Assembly: GCA_028681335.1 (NCBI GenBank)
Contig: JAQUIT010000011.1
Span: 62,001-126,000, forward strand
Reading direction: 5' to 3'
DNA from: Desulfuromonadaceae bacterium
GTDB lineage: Bacteria; Desulfobacterota; Desulfuromonadia; Geobacterales; Pseudopelobacteraceae
Length of the DNA stretch: 64,000 bases
The notes under the pieces were generated by a model. The model was not told the DNA's origin. It saw nothing but the letters and a program-made list of their open reading frames with translations, and made no database searches. Shown one piece after another: positions 26,007 through 37,103 of the stretch (the first letter of the stretch is position 1; each line of letters begins with the position of its first letter). A program made the position numbers and the translations under genes.

Positions 26007-26507
26007 CTATCTGGTTTGCAGATCAGCATCCTTCTTCTCCATCTCTTTATCCATATCGTCCCGATAATGCATAAGCAGCTCGGACAGATGCGGTTCAGAC
26101 AGCGCCAGTATCTGCACGGCAAACAGACCGGCATTTTTTGCCCCCGCCTTGCCGATCGCCATTGTCGCGACCGGTATACCGCCGGGCATCTGCACCGTCG
26201 AATACAGTGCATCGACTCCATTCAGAGAGCCGCCAGGCATCGGCACGCCGATTACCGGAAGGATGGTTTTTGATGCGACGACACCGGCCAGATGTGCCGC
26301 CATGCCGGCACCGGCAATGATTATTCTGACGCCCTTCCCTGCCGCTTCAGACGCAAGCGCCGCAGTTCGTGCCGGAGAGCGGTGTGCAGATGAAATCCTC
26401 ATTTCATAAGGGACATCAAACATACGGAGTATGTCGGCTGCCTCCTGCATTACCGGAAGGTCGGTATCGCTTCCCATTATCAGTAGTACGAGCGGTGCTC
26501 TATCCAT
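26007..26507 (-). CDS. purE: N5-carboxyaminoimidazole ribonucleotide mutase
   Basis: 166 residues, class I PurE length. Motifs: MGSDTDLPVM near the start, SAHRSP (His of the active site), GAGMAAHLAGVVAS and GVPMPGGSLNG. It converts N5-CAIR to CAIR in purine synthesis. A PurK partner is not in the window. It is the last gene of the purH-purD-purE group, 31 bp after purD, with ribosome site AGAGGTG. The charged tail after residue 150 (DDMDKEMEKKDADLQTR) is variable in the family. Confidence 0.96.
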   Translation of the reverse strand: MDRAPLVLLIMGSDTDLPVMQEAADILRMFDVPYEMRISSAHRSPARTAALASEAAGKGVRIIIAGAGMAAHLAGVVASKTILPVIGVPMPGGSLNGVDALYSTVQMPGGIPVATMAIGKAGAKNAGLFAVQILALSEPHLSELLMHYRDDMDKEMEKKDADLQTR

Positions 26508-26538
26508 TTTTCACCTCTTGACGCGCTATTCTTTTACG

Positions 26539-27813
26539 TTAAATTCGTTCGAGTGCTTTTTTGCCGATATCGCTGCGATATTGAACGCCTGGCCAGGTGA
26601 TTTTGGAGACCCCTTGATAGGCTGCACCGATCGCATCCTTGACTGTTGTCCCAAGAGCCGTAACACCCAACACCCTTCCGCCGTTTGTGACGCAGGCGCC
26701 GTTTTTCAGGGCGGTCCCGGCATGAAAAACATACAGATCCTCTACCTGGGCCGCCTGATCCAGGCCGGAGATTTCATCACCTTTGCGGTAATCGCCCGGA
26801 TATCCCTCTGAAGCCATGACGACGCAGACCGCCGCTTTGTCATGCCATTCGATTTTCTCTTTCGACAGATCGCCATTGGCAACAGCCAACAGCACCGGCA
26901 CGATGTCGGACTTCATCCGCATCAGCAGCGGCTGACATTCCGGATCGCCGAAACGGGCATTAAACTCGAGGGTTTTTACCTCTCCGTCTTTTACCATCAG
27001 TCCGGCATACAGCACACCGCGATAAGGTCGTCCTTCTGCGGCCATGCCGTCCACGGTCGGACGGATCACCTGACGCATCGCTTTTTCATGAATATCAGGT
27101 GTCACGACAGGGGCTGGTGAATAGGCACCCATCCCGCCGGTATTCGGGCCAAGATCACCGTCAAAAACAGCCTTGTGATCCTGGGCACTGGCCAGCGGAA
27201 TGATGTTTTTCCCGTCGGTGATAACCAGGAAGGATGCTTCTTCGCCTGTCAGAAACTCTTCGATGACAACACGCGAACCGGCGCTGCCAAAGGCGTTGCC
27301 GCTCAGCATGTCGCGAACGGCCTCAACCGCTTCTTCGCACGTCTGGGCAATGATAACGCCTTTACCGGCGGCCAGGCCATCGGCCTTGACCACTATAGGT
27401 GCTCCGGTACGATTGATGAAAGCTTCCGCCTCGCCCTGATCGGTAAAGACGCCATAGGCGGCAGTGGGCACATTGTACTTCTGCATCAGGTCTTTTGAGA
27501 AAGCCTTGCTCCCTTCGATAAAGGCGGCATCTTGTGACGGACCGAAGACCTTGAGTCCGTGCGACTCGAACAGGTCAACAATCCCGAGCGACAACGGCTG
27601 TTCGGGGCCGACCACCGTCAGGCCGATCTTGTTTTCATAGGCAAACGCCAGCAGCTTATCCAATTCATCAACGGCAAGGGGAAGGTTTTCGGCCAGAGCA
27701 GCTGTGCCCGGGTTACCCGGGGCACAATAGAGCTTGGTTACGAGCGGCGACTGGGAAATTTTCCACACCAGCGCATGTTCACGGCCACCGCCACCTATTA
27801 CAAGTACTTTCAT
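26539..27813 (-). CDS. purD: Phosphoribosylamine-glycine ligase
   Basis: 424 residues, standard PurD. N-terminal MKVLVIGGGGREHALVWKI, the PEQPLSLG region, the ATP-grasp core (PIVVKADGLAAGKGV, EEFLTGEEASFLVITDG) and FNARFGDPECQPLLMR metal-binding segment are all present. It joins glycine to phosphoribosylamine in the second step of purine synthesis. It lies about 200 bp after purH in the same direction, with a C-rich repeat in the gap, and 31 bp before purE. Confidence 0.97.
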   Translation of the reverse strand: MKVLVIGGGGREHALVWKISQSPLVTKLYCAPGNPGTAALAENLPLAVDELDKLLAFAYENKIGLTVVGPEQPLSLGIVDLFESHGLKVFGPSQDAAFIEGSKAFSKDLMQKYNVPTAAYGVFTDQGEAEAFINRTGAPIVVKADGLAAGKGVIIAQTCEEAVEAVRDMLSGNAFGSAGSRVVIEEFLTGEEASFLVITDGKNIIPLASAQDHKAVFDGDLGPNTGGMGAYSPAPVVTPDIHEKAMRQVIRPTVDGMAAEGRPYRGVLYAGLMVKDGEVKTLEFNARFGDPECQPLLMRMKSDIVPVLLAVANGDLSKEKIEWHDKAAVCVVMASEGYPGDYRKGDEISGLDQAAQVEDLYVFHAGTALKNGACVTNGGRVLGVTALGTTVKDAIGAAYQGVSKITWPGVQYRSDIGKKALERI

Positions 27814-27900
27814 ATCAACACCTCATGCGGGTAATAGTTCTACAATTCTTGGTACGTCTCGTACAAAGCCTAGTGCCATGTAACTCTTAATCTTTCACGC

Positions 27901-28000
27901 CAAACCCCTCCAAACCTCCCCTTGTCAAGGGAGGCTTAAAGGCTTCCCCCTTTATGCCCCAGAGGGTACTGATAAGGGGGACTAAGGGGGGTTGGTTTTA
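27901..28000. repeat. C-rich/G-rich palindromic intergenic repeat
   Basis: Between purH and purD. A CCTCCC...GGGAGG hairpin (27915-27934) is followed by CTTCCCCC and AGGGGGACTAAGGGGGG stretches that can pair with each other. Similar C-run palindromes occur near 32140-32166 and inside 53411-53496, so this may be a degenerate repeat family. It could act as an mRNA-stability or partial termination element. Confidence 0.45.
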
Positions 28001-28014
28001 GAAATTCCAGCGTA

Positions 28015-29571
28015 CTAGTGACGGAAATGACGCATGGTGGTGAAGAGCATGGCGATGCCGTGTTCGTTGGCAGCCTTGATAACCTCTTCATCACGGACAC
28101 TGCCGCCGGTCTGGATGATGGCGGTGACACCCGCCTCGGCAGCGGCATCAACCCCGTCGCGGAACGGAAAGAAGGCATCCGAAGCCAGCACAGTGCCGCG
28201 AACCGGCAGCAGCGCTTTCTGGACGGCGATTTTAGACGAATCGACGCGTGACATCTGCCCGGCACCGATGCCGACTGTCTGGTCGCGGTTGCTGAAGACA
28301 ATGGCATTCGATTTGACATGTTTGCAGACCCGCCAGGCGAAATCAAGCGCTTCGTATTCCGACGCTGTCGGCACACGCTCGGTCACCACGCGGCAGTCAA
28401 GGGCTTTGACCATCCCCAGGTCCCGCCCCTGCAGCAGCAGACCGCCGGTAACACGCTTCAGGTCGAAGCCGCCGGCAACGTAGCGGTCAAGAAGCGGCAC
28501 CTGCATGACCCGCACGTTCTTTTTCGCGGTGAAGATTGCCAGCGCCTCATCACTGTAACCGGGGGCGATGACCGCTTCCAGGAAAGTGGAGGTTAGTTCT
28601 TTGGCGGTTTCCGCGTCAACCGTGCGGTTGAAGCCGACGATGCCGCCGAAGGCGGAAAGCGGATCGCATTCACGCGCCTTGAGGTAGGCGGTCAACGGTG
28701 AATCGGCCAGGGCAACGCCGCACGGGTTGGTGTGCTTGATGATGACGGCGGCACTCTGCTCAAACTCCTTGACCGTTTCAATAGCGGCGTCCAGATCGAT
28801 GATGTTGTTGAAGGAGAGCTCTTTACCCTGAAGCTGCTGGGCATTGGAGACGCATGGTTCGGAGAGGTTTCCCTCAACATAGAATGCCGCAGTTTGGTGC
28901 GGATTTTCACCATAGCGGAGATCCTGGGCCTTTTTGACCTGAAGGGTGAAGGTAGGCGGATACTCCTGCACTTCATCCGTCAATCGTGCTCCCAGGTAAT
29001 TGGATATGGCCCCGTCGTAGGCGGCGGTATGCTGGAATACCTTGACGGCAAGAGCGTAGTTTGTCTTGGGGGAAACCGCGCCGCCACTGGTTTTCATCTC
29101 TTCAAGTACCTGCGCATAGTCGGCGCTGTCAACCAGCACGGTTACGTCAGGATAGTTCTTGGCTGCCGAGCGGAGCATGGTCGGCCCGCCGATATCGATA
29201 TTTTCGATGGCATCTTCCAGGTGGCACCCTTCCTTCGCAGTTGTAGCCTCGAAGGGGTACAGGTTCACTATCACCATGTCGATGTTTTCGATGCCGTGTT
29301 CCTTCATCTTGGCAACGTGCTCCGGATTGGAACGCATCCCCAGCAGACCGCCATGCACTTTGGGGTGCAGGGTCTTCACCCGTCCATCCAGCATTTCCGG
29401 AAAGCCGGTAAACTCTGATACATCCTTGACGGTCAAGCCCGCCTCACGCAACAGCTTGGCGGTCCCTCCGGTTGAGAGCAGTTCCACCCCGTAACCTGCC
29501 AACTGCTGTGATAATTCAATAATGCCGCTCTTGTCAGAGACACTGATCAGTGCCCTGGTAATTTTTGCCAT
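28015..29571 (-). CDS. purH: Bifunctional AICAR transformylase / IMP cyclohydrolase
   Basis: 518 residues, normal PurH. N-terminal IMP cyclohydrolase domain ([52 protein letters not shown]), C-terminal AICAR transformylase domain with KHTNPCGVA (catalytic Lys-His) and [12 protein letters not shown]. It performs the last two steps of IMP synthesis. Ribosome site AAGGAG before the ATG at 29571. It follows the RACo-like gene by 47 bp on the same strand. Confidence 0.97.
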   Translation of the reverse strand: MAKITRALISVSDKSGIIELSQQLAGYGVELLSTGGTAKLLREAGLTVKDVSEFTGFPEMLDGRVKTLHPKVHGGLLGMRSNPEHVAKMKEHGIENIDMVIVNLYPFEATTAKEGCHLEDAIENIDIGGPTMLRSAAKNYPDVTVLVDSADYAQVLEEMKTSGGAVSPKTNYALAVKVFQHTAAYDGAISNYLGARLTDEVQEYPPTFTLQVKKAQDLRYGENPHQTAAFYVEGNLSEPCVSNAQQLQGKELSFNNIIDLDAAIETVKEFEQSAAVIIKHTNPCGVALADSPLTAYLKARECDPLSAFGGIVGFNRTVDAETAKELTSTFLEAVIAPGYSDEALAIFTAKKNVRVMQVPLLDRYVAGGFDLKRVTGGLLLQGRDLGMVKALDCRVVTERVPTASEYEALDFAWRVCKHVKSNAIVFSNRDQTVGIGAGQMSRVDSSKIAVQKALLPVRGTVLASDAFFPFRDGVDAAAEAGVTAIIQTGGSVRDEEVIKAANEHGIAMLFTTMRHFRH

Positions 29572-29618
29572 GCCCGTACTCCTTGCTGAAATATAATGTG
29601 TCTGAGAAGTTGACCTGA

Positions 29619-30854
29619 TTAATTGTGTGGAAAATCAATATGCTGCATAAAGAGGGTCTCGAACAGCGGCGTACCGGAAAGCGGCACTACCCGGAAGCGA
29701 CCGGCCAATTCCTCAACCGCATCAAAGCCGCCCCCATCCGCAAGCGCTTTTTCTACGCCCGCCAAAGCCCCTTCAGGCGTAAAACGGGTCGTTTGTACCA
29801 TGCTTCCGTCAAAAATTCCAATCGTTTTCAGCCACTCGGGCCGGACAACGGCTCCAAAAGAACCGGTCAGAATCACCTGTTTCAAGGATTCACACCGTAT
29901 ACGCGAACGTTCCGCAAGAACAGCAATTCCCGCCCGCAGAGCGGCCTTGGCGAGCTGCAGCTGACGAATATCATCCTGTGACAGAACGATCAGCCGCTGC
30001 GCGTCCCGATGCAGGACGAAAGCGCTTGATCCACGGTAAGGAACGATCCGCGTGGCGAGATTGGATTCAATCTCTTCGGAATCCCGCAACCTGCCGCCCG
30101 CCTCCAGAAGGTTGCAGCGGAGCAGTTCGGTCACCGCTTCAATGGCGCCGGAACCGCAGAGACCTGAAGGGGTGCCAGTGCCGAGAACCTGTAGCCTGAG
30201 GCGTTCACCCTCGATCTTTACCGAGCTGATGGCCCCCGGCAGAGCGGCCATGCCGCAGGAAAGGTTACCCCCCTCGAAGGCGGGACCGGCGGCGGCGGAT
30301 GTTGCCCAGATCGTTTCGCCATCAAGCAGTGCGATCTCCCCGTTCGTCCCCATATCGAGACAGAGCGTGGCATCACCCGGTTCAGCCCCGTAGATGAACG
30401 CCACCGTATCGCCGCCGACAAAACCGCCCGGCATCGGAAAGAGATAGATTGCGGCACTGCCGTCCCACCCCAGTTCGGCAGCAGTCAGGTGTGTCCCCCC
30501 GGTGTAGAGCGGAAGGTACGGGGGAAAGGCTAATGAAGTGAGCGCCAGCCCCAGCAGAAGGTGCTGCATGGCAGGATTACCGGCGATCGCCACCCGCCGT
30601 ATATCGCCCCAGTGGACGCCGGCTGTATCGCAAAGTTCCTGCCCAATCCGCCTCAGCTCGTCACGGATCAGCGCCGTCATCTCGCTGCCGAGCTCTGACG
30701 AGTTGACAGCCGCATCCAGCCGTGAGATCACGTCGGCGCCGAAGCGGCGCTGCGGATTCAGAGAACCGGAGAGCGCACAACGGGCACCGCTGTCGCAGTC
30801 GACCAGCGAGGCGGCCAGCGTAGTGGTTCCGAGATCTATCGCAAGTGCGTACAT
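29619..30854 (-). CDS. RACo-like ASKHA ATPase lacking the [2Fe-2S] domain
   Basis: 411 residues. N-terminal phosphate-binding motif [15 protein letters not shown], then [39 protein letters not shown] and [10 protein letters not shown]: the ASKHA core of DUF4445 / reductive activators of corrinoid proteins (RACo, RamA). Those enzymes use ATP and an N-terminal [2Fe-2S] ferredoxin domain to reduce Co(II) corrinoids. Here the protein begins directly at the ASKHA fold with no Cys-rich N-terminus, so an external electron donor or a different role is implied. No corrinoid protein or methyltransferase is adjacent. It lies between alr and purH with short gaps. Confidence 0.85.
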   Translation of the reverse strand: MYALAIDLGTTTLAASLVDCDSGARCALSGSLNPQRRFGADVISRLDAAVNSSELGSEMTALIRDELRRIGQELCDTAGVHWGDIRRVAIAGNPAMQHLLLGLALTSLAFPPYLPLYTGGTHLTAAELGWDGSAAIYLFPMPGGFVGGDTVAFIYGAEPGDATLCLDMGTNGEIALLDGETIWATSAAAGPAFEGGNLSCGMAALPGAISSVKIEGERLRLQVLGTGTPSGLCGSGAIEAVTELLRCNLLEAGGRLRDSEEIESNLATRIVPYRGSSAFVLHRDAQRLIVLSQDDIRQLQLAKAALRAGIAVLAERSRIRCESLKQVILTGSFGAVVRPEWLKTIGIFDGSMVQTTRFTPEGALAGVEKALADGGGFDAVEELAGRFRVVPLSGTPLFETLFMQHIDFPHN

Positions 30855-30878
30855 GGCTTATCCGGCTCCAGCCGCATG

Positions 30879-32012
30879 CTATTTTATATACACCCTCGGC
30901 ACCCGTTTGCTGATGCCGCAAAAGATCGTATAGGGGATCGTGTCAGCCCAGGCCGCCAGCTCTTCGGCATAAATGCAGTGCCCCGCATCGTCCGGCCCCA
31001 TCAGCGTCACGGTATCGCCCACGGCAACGCCTTCAATACCGGTCACGTCAAGCATCGTCCAATCCATGCAGACGGTTCCGGCTATTTTTGCCCGCACGCC
31101 ACGCACGAGAGCTTCACCACGGTTGGTGAGAGAGCGCGGATAACCGTCGGCATATCCGACCGGCACGCTGGCAATCAGCGTACGCTGTTCTGCGGTAAAA
31201 CGGCGCGCATAGCTGATGGTGGTTCCCGCATCAACCCATTTAAGCATGGCAATACGGCTCTTGAGGCGCATCACCGGTTTAAGATCAAGCTTCCCCTGGA
31301 AATCGGCGGAGGGGAGAGCACCATACATGGTAATTCCGGGCCTGATCAGGTTGCAGTCGGGAATATCGCGCAGTAACGCGGCGGCGCTGTTGGCGATGTG
31401 AATATAGCGCGGCTTGAAGCCGGCTCTGCGGATCTCAGCCAGCGCCCACGCAAAGCGTTCAGCCTGCTGCCTGGTGAAATACTGGCCTGATTCATCCAGT
31501 TCATCGGCACTGGCAAAATGTGAAATAAGCCCCTCGAGGGCAATATTCGGCAGTTTTTTCAGCTCGGCGAGAAACTGAGGAACTTCGTGATACGGAACCC
31601 CCAAACGCCCCATGCCGGTATCCACCTTGAGATGAATCTGCGCCTTGCGGAAGAGCTTACCGGCGGCGACGTTAAGTGCCTGCGCCTGTTCCAGTGTAAA
31701 AACCGCCGTGGAGATATTGTAGCCGATACATTTACGTTCCTGACCGGGATAGACACCTCCCAACAGGAGAATAGGCTTATCGCTGCCGCTTTTGCGGAGC
31801 TGGATGCCTTCGGCGAGAAAGGCAACGCCGAATGCGTTAACCCCCAGACTTTCCAACTCCCGACTGATATCCATGAAACCGTGCCCGTAGGCATCTGCTT
31901 TGACAACTGCCAGAATTTCGGTTTTCTGCGGAATTGACGAGCGGATCAATTGATAGTTGTGTTTAAGGGCGGCGAGATCAATCTCGGCATATGTAGGGCG
32001 GCCATCGTACAA
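30879..32012 (-). CDS. alr: Alanine racemase
   Basis: 377 residues. PLP lysine in [10 protein letters not shown], substrate and PLP segments ([21 protein letters not shown]), and the second catalytic Tyr in the C-terminal domain (SYARRF). It makes D-Ala for peptidoglycan. The reading frame opens with TTG at 32012, preceded by AGGAG with eight-base spacing; no in-frame ATG lies nearby, so TTG is the likely start. The stop is 24 bp before the RACo-like gene. Confidence 0.95.
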   Translation of the reverse strand: MYDGRPTYAEIDLAALKHNYQLIRSSIPQKTEILAVVKADAYGHGFMDISRELESLGVNAFGVAFLAEGIQLRKSGSDKPILLLGGVYPGQERKCIGYNISTAVFTLEQAQALNVAAGKLFRKAQIHLKVDTGMGRLGVPYHEVPQFLAELKKLPNIALEGLISHFASADELDESGQYFTRQQAERFAWALAEIRRAGFKPRYIHIANSAAALLRDIPDCNLIRPGITMYGALPSADFQGKLDLKPVMRLKSRIAMLKWVDAGTTISYARRFTAEQRTLIASVPVGYADGYPRSLTNRGEALVRGVRAKIAGTVCMDWTMLDVTGIEGVAVGDTVTLMGPDDAGHCIYAEELAAWADTIPYTIFCGISKRVPRVYIK

Positions 32013-32220
32013 AACTGCATCTCCTCTTTTTTAGTAAGTTCGTAGCTGTTTGCTGCACTTTTCCGGCAGAAAACAGTTCATTAACGCACTTATCCTGTTT
32101 CAGCGATGTCCGGTTTGGTTATTGCACTTGTCTTAAAAGTCCCCCTACCCTTGCGGGAGGGGAGGCTAAATGCAAGAATCTAACCGGAAGCCGCTGATCC
32201 TGTTTACCAGGACCAGGGTC

Positions 32221-32248
32221 ATTCATAATTCAAAATTCATAACTCAAA
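32221..32248. repeat. Tandem 14-bp AT-rich repeat
   Basis: ATTCATAATTCAAA and ATTCATAACTCAAA lie head to tail (one mismatch), just downstream of the ptsP stop. Confidence 0.6.
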
Positions 32249-32262
32249 ATTGCTTACCGTCG

Positions 32263-34611
32263 TTACAGGACCAGCTTTTTGCGCGCATTCGCCAGGCAAC
32301 GCCCCATATCGACACTGTTGCGACATGCCAGCGCTGTTCGCGCCAGGCGCTTGCACACCTCAAAACTGTTGGAGCGGAATGCCTGCTTTACAACCGGGAT
32401 GCTCGGGGCCGAGAGGCTGAATTCACGGATCCCCATGCCGGCCAGCATCAGCGCACACAAGGGATCGGCAGCCATCTCTCCGCAGACCGATACTTTTTTG
32501 CCGACTTTGTTGGCCGCATCGGCAACGCGCTTGATCGAATGCAGAATCGCCGGATGGTACGGGTCATAATACTGCTTGACGCTGGCGTTATTGCGGTCGG
32601 CGGCCAGAGTATACTGAATCAGGTCGTTGGTACCGATACTGACATAATCCACATCCTGCAGCAGATAGTCGATGATCAGCACCGCTGCCGGCACCTCGAT
32701 CATGATTCCAAGCGGAATATAGCCGGGCACATCATGCCCTTCACGCAGCAACTCGTTCCGGACCGACGTCAGAATCTCCCTGATCTGGCGGATTTCGTCC
32801 AGACTGCTGACCAGCGGAAACATGATCGTTGCATTGCCGGCATGCGCTGCCAGCAGGATGCCGGCCAACTGTTCCTTGAAGATGTCCTGTCGCTCCAGCG
32901 AGACACGAATCGAGCGCCAGCCGAGAAAGGGGTTATCCTCGTGAGGGTAGGGAAAATAGGAGAGCCCTTTGTCGCCACCAATGTCGAGGGTGCGGATATT
33001 GACGGTCTGGCCGGGAAAGCCGCCCAGGATTTTGCGGTAGATGCCGGCCTGCTCTTCGCGAGTGGGAAACGCGGATCGTGCCATATAGGGGAATTCGGTA
33101 CGATAAAGCCCGACCCCTTCGGCGCCGTGAAGATTGGCAACCTTGACATCGGAAATCAAGCCGATGTTGGCACTGAGGGTGATCGCAACACCATCGGTCG
33201 TAACCGCCGGCAGGTCACGAATGCTTTCCAGCTCCTTCATCCGGACCGCATACTCCTCTTCAAGGCGCATGTACTCTTTTTTAATGCATGCATCCGGGTT
33301 GAGATACACATGACCGGACGTACCGTCAACGATGATCTCGTCCTTGACGTTCGCGGCCGCCATTATCCCCGCTACGCCGAGAACAGCCGGGATGCCGAGC
33401 GATTTCGCCATGATGGCGGCGTGTGAATAGCTGTTGCCCTTTTCAGTCACGATGCCGAGAATCTTGCTCGGATCGAGCATGGCCAGATTGGACGGGAAAA
33501 TTTCGTCCGCTACGAGTACCCGCTTTTCCTTGAGCGTGACCTCGTTGGAATTATTTCCTTCAAGTGCATCGATGATGCGCCGGCCAATGTCTTCCATATC
33601 CGCCGAGCGTTCACGCAGATACGGGTCCTCCATTGCGGAGAAAGCCTGGATATAGTGCTGAACGACTTCATGAACGGCACGAGCTGCGCCCATCCCCTGC
33701 TCGATATGAGCAGTAACCTTGGCAGAGAAACTCCGGTCTTCCAGTATCATCAGATGTGTGTGGAAGATAGCGGCATCATCGGCCGAGAGTGTTTCACTGA
33801 CCCGTTTTTCCATGTAAATGGTCTGGATCTTTGCCTTTTCAAGGGCCTGGGAAAACTTGTGCAGCTCTTCAGTAGCGCTGCCGACCTTTGCCAGCTTGAT
33901 AACCTTGTCGTTAAAGCGGTCAAGGATATAGATTTTCCCGAGGCTGAACCCGGGCGACACGGAGGTTCCGGGCAGCATTTTAGCGGCGGAGCTCCGCTTT
34001 GTGCTTCCGGAGCAGCGAGGCGTCGTTTCAGTTCCGGAACCGTTACGTACCTTGGCAAGCTCCTGCTCGAACCAGGCGCGCTCCTGTTCCTTGTTCTGAA
34101 TCGAATCAAGCAGGCGGGCCGTGTGAACGATGCTGCCGATCTGAAAGGTAATGGTGCGCAGAATACTTATTTCATCATCGCTGAAAGTACGCGTCTCACG
34201 GGTCTGCACGACAATAACACCGATCGGCGCCTTGTGTTCGAACAGCGGCAGCCCCAGAAACGAGAGGAAGCGTTCTTCCTTCGCCTCCTTGAAGTATTTA
34301 AAGCGGGGATGTGCCGGGGCATTATCGGTCATGACCATTTCGCGGCTTTCAATCGCAAGACCGGTCAAACCTTCATGGACTTTCATCGAAACGCGGTTGA
34401 CAGATGCCTTGGAAAGGCCCTTGGTAGCCTTCAGCGTCAGGGTTTGGCCGTCACTTTCAAGCAGATAGATCGAGCAGACATCACTCCTCATGCGCTTGGC
34501 AACCAGGGCGACAATATTATCAAGCGTATCCTGAAGGTCATGGGAATGCAGGATGATGGTGCTGATGTCTTCCAGGGTCCGCAGACCGAGTGATTGCCGG
34601 GGTTCTTTCAT
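32263..34611 (-). CDS. ptsP: GAF-domain PEP-protein phosphotransferase (EI-Ntr)
   Basis: 782 residues from the ATG at 34611, which has AGGGAA six bases upstream. An N-terminal GAF domain (about 10-160) is followed by a PTS enzyme I body: N-terminal His domain with NSYSHAAIMAKSLGIPAV (phospho-His), PEP-binding barrel (LYRTEFPYM, DIGGDKGLSYF, MIEVPAA, GTNDLIQYTLAADR) and active-site Cys in CGEMAADP. It is the first enzyme of the nitrogen-related PTS cascade and phosphorylates an NPr protein. The NPr and EIIA genes are not in the window. It lies 68 bp after the TauE-like gene. Confidence 0.95.
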   Translation of the reverse strand: MKEPRQSLGLRTLEDISTIILHSHDLQDTLDNIVALVAKRMRSDVCSIYLLESDGQTLTLKATKGLSKASVNRVSMKVHEGLTGLAIESREMVMTDNAPAHPRFKYFKEAKEERFLSFLGLPLFEHKAPIGVIVVQTRETRTFSDDEISILRTITFQIGSIVHTARLLDSIQNKEQERAWFEQELAKVRNGSGTETTPRCSGSTKRSSAAKMLPGTSVSPGFSLGKIYILDRFNDKVIKLAKVGSATEELHKFSQALEKAKIQTIYMEKRVSETLSADDAAIFHTHLMILEDRSFSAKVTAHIEQGMGAARAVHEVVQHYIQAFSAMEDPYLRERSADMEDIGRRIIDALEGNNSNEVTLKEKRVLVADEIFPSNLAMLDPSKILGIVTEKGNSYSHAAIMAKSLGIPAVLGVAGIMAAANVKDEIIVDGTSGHVYLNPDACIKKEYMRLEEEYAVRMKELESIRDLPAVTTDGVAITLSANIGLISDVKVANLHGAEGVGLYRTEFPYMARSAFPTREEQAGIYRKILGGFPGQTVNIRTLDIGGDKGLSYFPYPHEDNPFLGWRSIRVSLERQDIFKEQLAGILLAAHAGNATIMFPLVSSLDEIRQIREILTSVRNELLREGHDVPGYIPLGIMIEVPAAVLIIDYLLQDVDYVSIGTNDLIQYTLAADRNNASVKQYYDPYHPAILHSIKRVADAANKVGKKVSVCGEMAADPLCALMLAGMGIREFSLSAPSIPVVKQAFRSNSFEVCKRLARTALACRNSVDMGRCLANARKKLVL

Positions 34612-34679
34612 GATAGTTCCCTGTCGGTTAAATAAATTTTCTGACAATCCTGCTGTTTAATCTTCAGCGGTACTCCGCA

Positions 34680-35351
34680 TCAAAGGTAGCCCAGCGCCAC
34701 CAGCGCCTTCCATGTCCCCACCAACCCGAGCAGGGCAACGGCTCCCCCCATGCAACGCTGGAAGACACCACGTCCAAGGGCGGAGATCGTTGAAGCGACC
34801 TGTCCGTAAGCGAGGAGCACCGGCACGGTGCCGCAGCCAAAAGCCAGCATCATGCTTCCCCCCTTCAGGGCGGAACCGCTGGTAGCCGCAGAGATCAGAA
34901 CACCGTACACCAGGCCGCACGGCAGAAGGCCCATCAAGAGACCGGTCGGAATGGCGGCAAATACCGATGAGCTGGCTGTTACCCGTGCCAGCTGTCTCCT
35001 CATAAAACCCCACCCGGCCCCGTCAAGCGCCGACATTCCAAGCGCATGCACACCGAGGGCGGTAAAAACACCGATCGCCGCAACGAAAATATTGGCTCCC
35101 AGAAACAGCCATTTGACAAGCGGCGCCAACGCATCGACCATGCCCGCCATGGCAGCCAGACCGGCCAGGAGCCCGAGCAGACTGTAGGTGCAGATCCGGC
35201 CGACATGGTAGAGAAGATTAAACAGAAAACGCTGGGCGGCAGCGGAATCACGCTTCGACAGGGCCAGGGCGGTCACAATGCCGCCACACATACCAAGACA
35301 ATGGCCGCTGCCGGCGAGACCGGCCGAAAATGCCAACCAGATCTCCAGCAT
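34680..35351 (-). CDS. Sulfite exporter TauE/SafE-like membrane protein
   Basis: 223 residues with six or seven hydrophobic helices. The N-terminal GHCLGMCGGIV motif and the internal LPCGLVYGVL match the TauE/SafE-like branch (DsbD_2-like) often linked with cytochrome oxidase or copper handling. The paired Cys residues may bind metal or carry electrons, but the function here is not established. It starts four bases after the pyrD stop, so it is in the pyr operon. Confidence 0.82.
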   Translation of the reverse strand: MLEIWLAFSAGLAGSGHCLGMCGGIVTALALSKRDSAAAQRFLFNLLYHVGRICTYSLLGLLAGLAAMAGMVDALAPLVKWLFLGANIFVAAIGVFTALGVHALGMSALDGAGWGFMRRQLARVTASSSVFAAIPTGLLMGLLPCGLVYGVLISAATSGSALKGGSMMLAFGCGTVPVLLAYGQVASTISALGRGVFQRCMGGAVALLGLVGTWKALVALGYL

Positions 35352-35355
35352 TACC

Positions 35356-36282
35356 TTACGATTCCAGCGCGCCGATCATGCTCTTGATATCGGACACACC
35401 ATTGGCGATCAGCCACGCTTCCATATCTGCAGCAATTTTCTGTGCCGCACCCGGATTGATAAAACTGGCGGTGCCGACCTGAACGGCGGTCGCTCCGGCG
35501 AGCATAAACTCCAGCGCATCGGTCGCATTCATGATGCCGCCGATGCCGACAATCGGCACCTTAACCGCTTGTGCCACCTGCCAGACCATACGCAGGGCGA
35601 TCGGCTTGATGGCCGGACCGGAAAAACCGCCGGTGATGTTGGCCAATACCGGCCGACGCCTGTTCAGATCGATGGCCATACCGGTCAGGGTATTGATCAG
35701 TGACAACGCATCGGCACCGGCATCTTCGCAGGCCTTGGCCATGGCCACTATATCCGTCACGTTGGGGGAGAGCTTGACGATCAGCGTCTTCTTCGTTACT
35801 GCACGACAGGCCGAAACCACTGAGGCGGCACAGGCCGGATCGGTGCCGAAAACGATCCCCCCCTGCTTGACGTTCGGGCAGGAGATATTGACCTCCAGAC
35901 CGGCCACCTCAGGGATTTCATCCAGACGGCGGGCCATCTCGGCATACTCATCGACGGTGCCGCCGAAGAAGTTGGCAATAGCCGGGGTGTTGACCGAGCG
36001 CAGGTACGGAACCTTCTTGGCAATAAAGGCGTCAATACCGACATTCTGCAGGCCGATGGCGTTCAGCATCCCGCCGGGGGTTTCGACAATGCGCGGTGTC
36101 GGATTACCGGCCCGTGACTTGAGTGAGAGGCCTTTGGTCACAAATGCACCGATCGATTCCATGTCGACGTATTCGGCGAACTCTTCACCGTAGCCGAACG
36201 TACCGGAGGCGGTCATGACCGGGTTACGCAGCTGAATACCGGCCAGATTTACACTCATATCAGGTTTTATGGCAGATTCCAT
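35356..36282 (-). CDS. pyrD: Dihydroorotate dehydrogenase B, catalytic subunit
   Basis: 308 residues from the ATG at 36282 (GGAGG upstream inside the pyrK end). The class 1B catalytic motif [11 protein letters not shown] has the base Cys; [23 protein letters not shown] and [14 protein letters not shown] bind FMN. It oxidises dihydroorotate to orotate in pyrimidine synthesis, passing electrons via PyrK to NAD. The start lies two bases after the pyrK stop, as expected for a PyrDK complex. Confidence 0.96.
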   Translation of the reverse strand: MESAIKPDMSVNLAGIQLRNPVMTASGTFGYGEEFAEYVDMESIGAFVTKGLSLKSRAGNPTPRIVETPGGMLNAIGLQNVGIDAFIAKKVPYLRSVNTPAIANFFGGTVDEYAEMARRLDEIPEVAGLEVNISCPNVKQGGIVFGTDPACAASVVSACRAVTKKTLIVKLSPNVTDIVAMAKACEDAGADALSLINTLTGMAIDLNRRRPVLANITGGFSGPAIKPIALRMVWQVAQAVKVPIVGIGGIMNATDALEFMLAGATAVQVGTASFINPGAAQKIAADMEAWLIANGVSDIKSMIGALES

Positions 36283-36284
36283 GG

Positions 36285-37103
36285 TCAGTCCCTCCACTTC
36301 AGTTCGCCCGACTCGAAAACCGGACCTTCGGTACAGACGCAACGATAGTCGGGAGTTTCAGACGAGTGGTTGTGCCCCGGAGTAACACAGCCGAGACAGG
36401 CACCGACGCCGCAGGCCATATACCCTTCCAGAGAGACCTGGCAGGGGATGCTGCGCTCCGCCGCAATTCCGGCAACCGCATTGAGCATGCCGTGCGGACC
36501 GCACGCATAAATGGTCGTCCCCCCCTGCAGCTGATCCAACCGCCGCAGCAGCGCCTCGGTCACCAGCCCGCACTCGCCCAGAGAGCCGTCTTCGGTGGCG
36601 GTGTAGCATTCAACACCAAGCCGCTCGAATTCAGTGATGCAGAGGATGTCGTCCCGCGTGCGACCACCGGCAAAAAGCCTGACCTTTGATTCTTTGACCA
36701 GCTCTTTCGCCAGCAGATAGAGCGGTGCCAGCCCGACCCCGCCGCCAACAATCAGCTTTTCCTCGTCCGGTTTTCCGAGGTCGAAACCTTTGCCGAGCGG
36801 CCCCAGCACATCAAGCAGGTCGGAACCGTGCAGTGTCGACAGCATGGCTGTCCCCTTCCCTACCACCCGGTAGAGCATCTCCAGATATGGCTGCGCAACT
36901 GCACCGCTCTGGGTCGGGGTATAGGTGCCGATATCGAAAATACCGAACGGCCGCCGCAGCAGCGGGTCAATAGCACCATTAACGCGCACCATCACAAACT
37001 GTCCGGGGCGTGCCGCAGCACACTCAGGAGGAGCGGTCATACGCATCCGCCAGTATCCGGGCGAGACCTCCACATTTGAAAGAATCATTGCGGTAAACTG
37101 CAT
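36285..37103 (-). CDS. pyrK: Dihydroorotate dehydrogenase B, electron-transfer subunit
   Basis: 272 residues from the ATG at 37103 (AAGGAGA upstream; the A of ATG is the last base of the rimI stop). FAD-binding [11 protein letters not shown]-binding [16 protein letters not shown], and C-terminal [2Fe-2S] cysteines in [10 protein letters not shown] plus CVC. It couples PyrD to NAD. Overlap with rimI and tight spacing with pyrD show an operon. Confidence 0.95.
   Translation of the reverse strand: MQFTAMILSNVEVSPGYWRMRMTAPPECAAARPGQFVMVRVNGAIDPLLRRPFGIFDIGTYTPTQSGAVAQPYLEMLYRVVGKGTAMLSTLHGSDLLDVLGPLGKGFDLGKPDEEKLIVGGGVGLAPLYLLAKELVKESKVRLFAGGRTRDDILCITEFERLGVECYTATEDGSLGECGLVTEALLRRLDQLQGGTTIYACGPHGMLNAVAGIAAERSIPCQVSLEGYMACGVGACLGCVTPGHNHSSETPDYRCVCTEGPVFESGELKWRD

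Noticed and set aside
27936..28376. 146-codon frame at the purH 3' end
   Set aside because: Overlaps purH in another frame with low-complexity Arg/Ser/Pro composition; shadow of purH.
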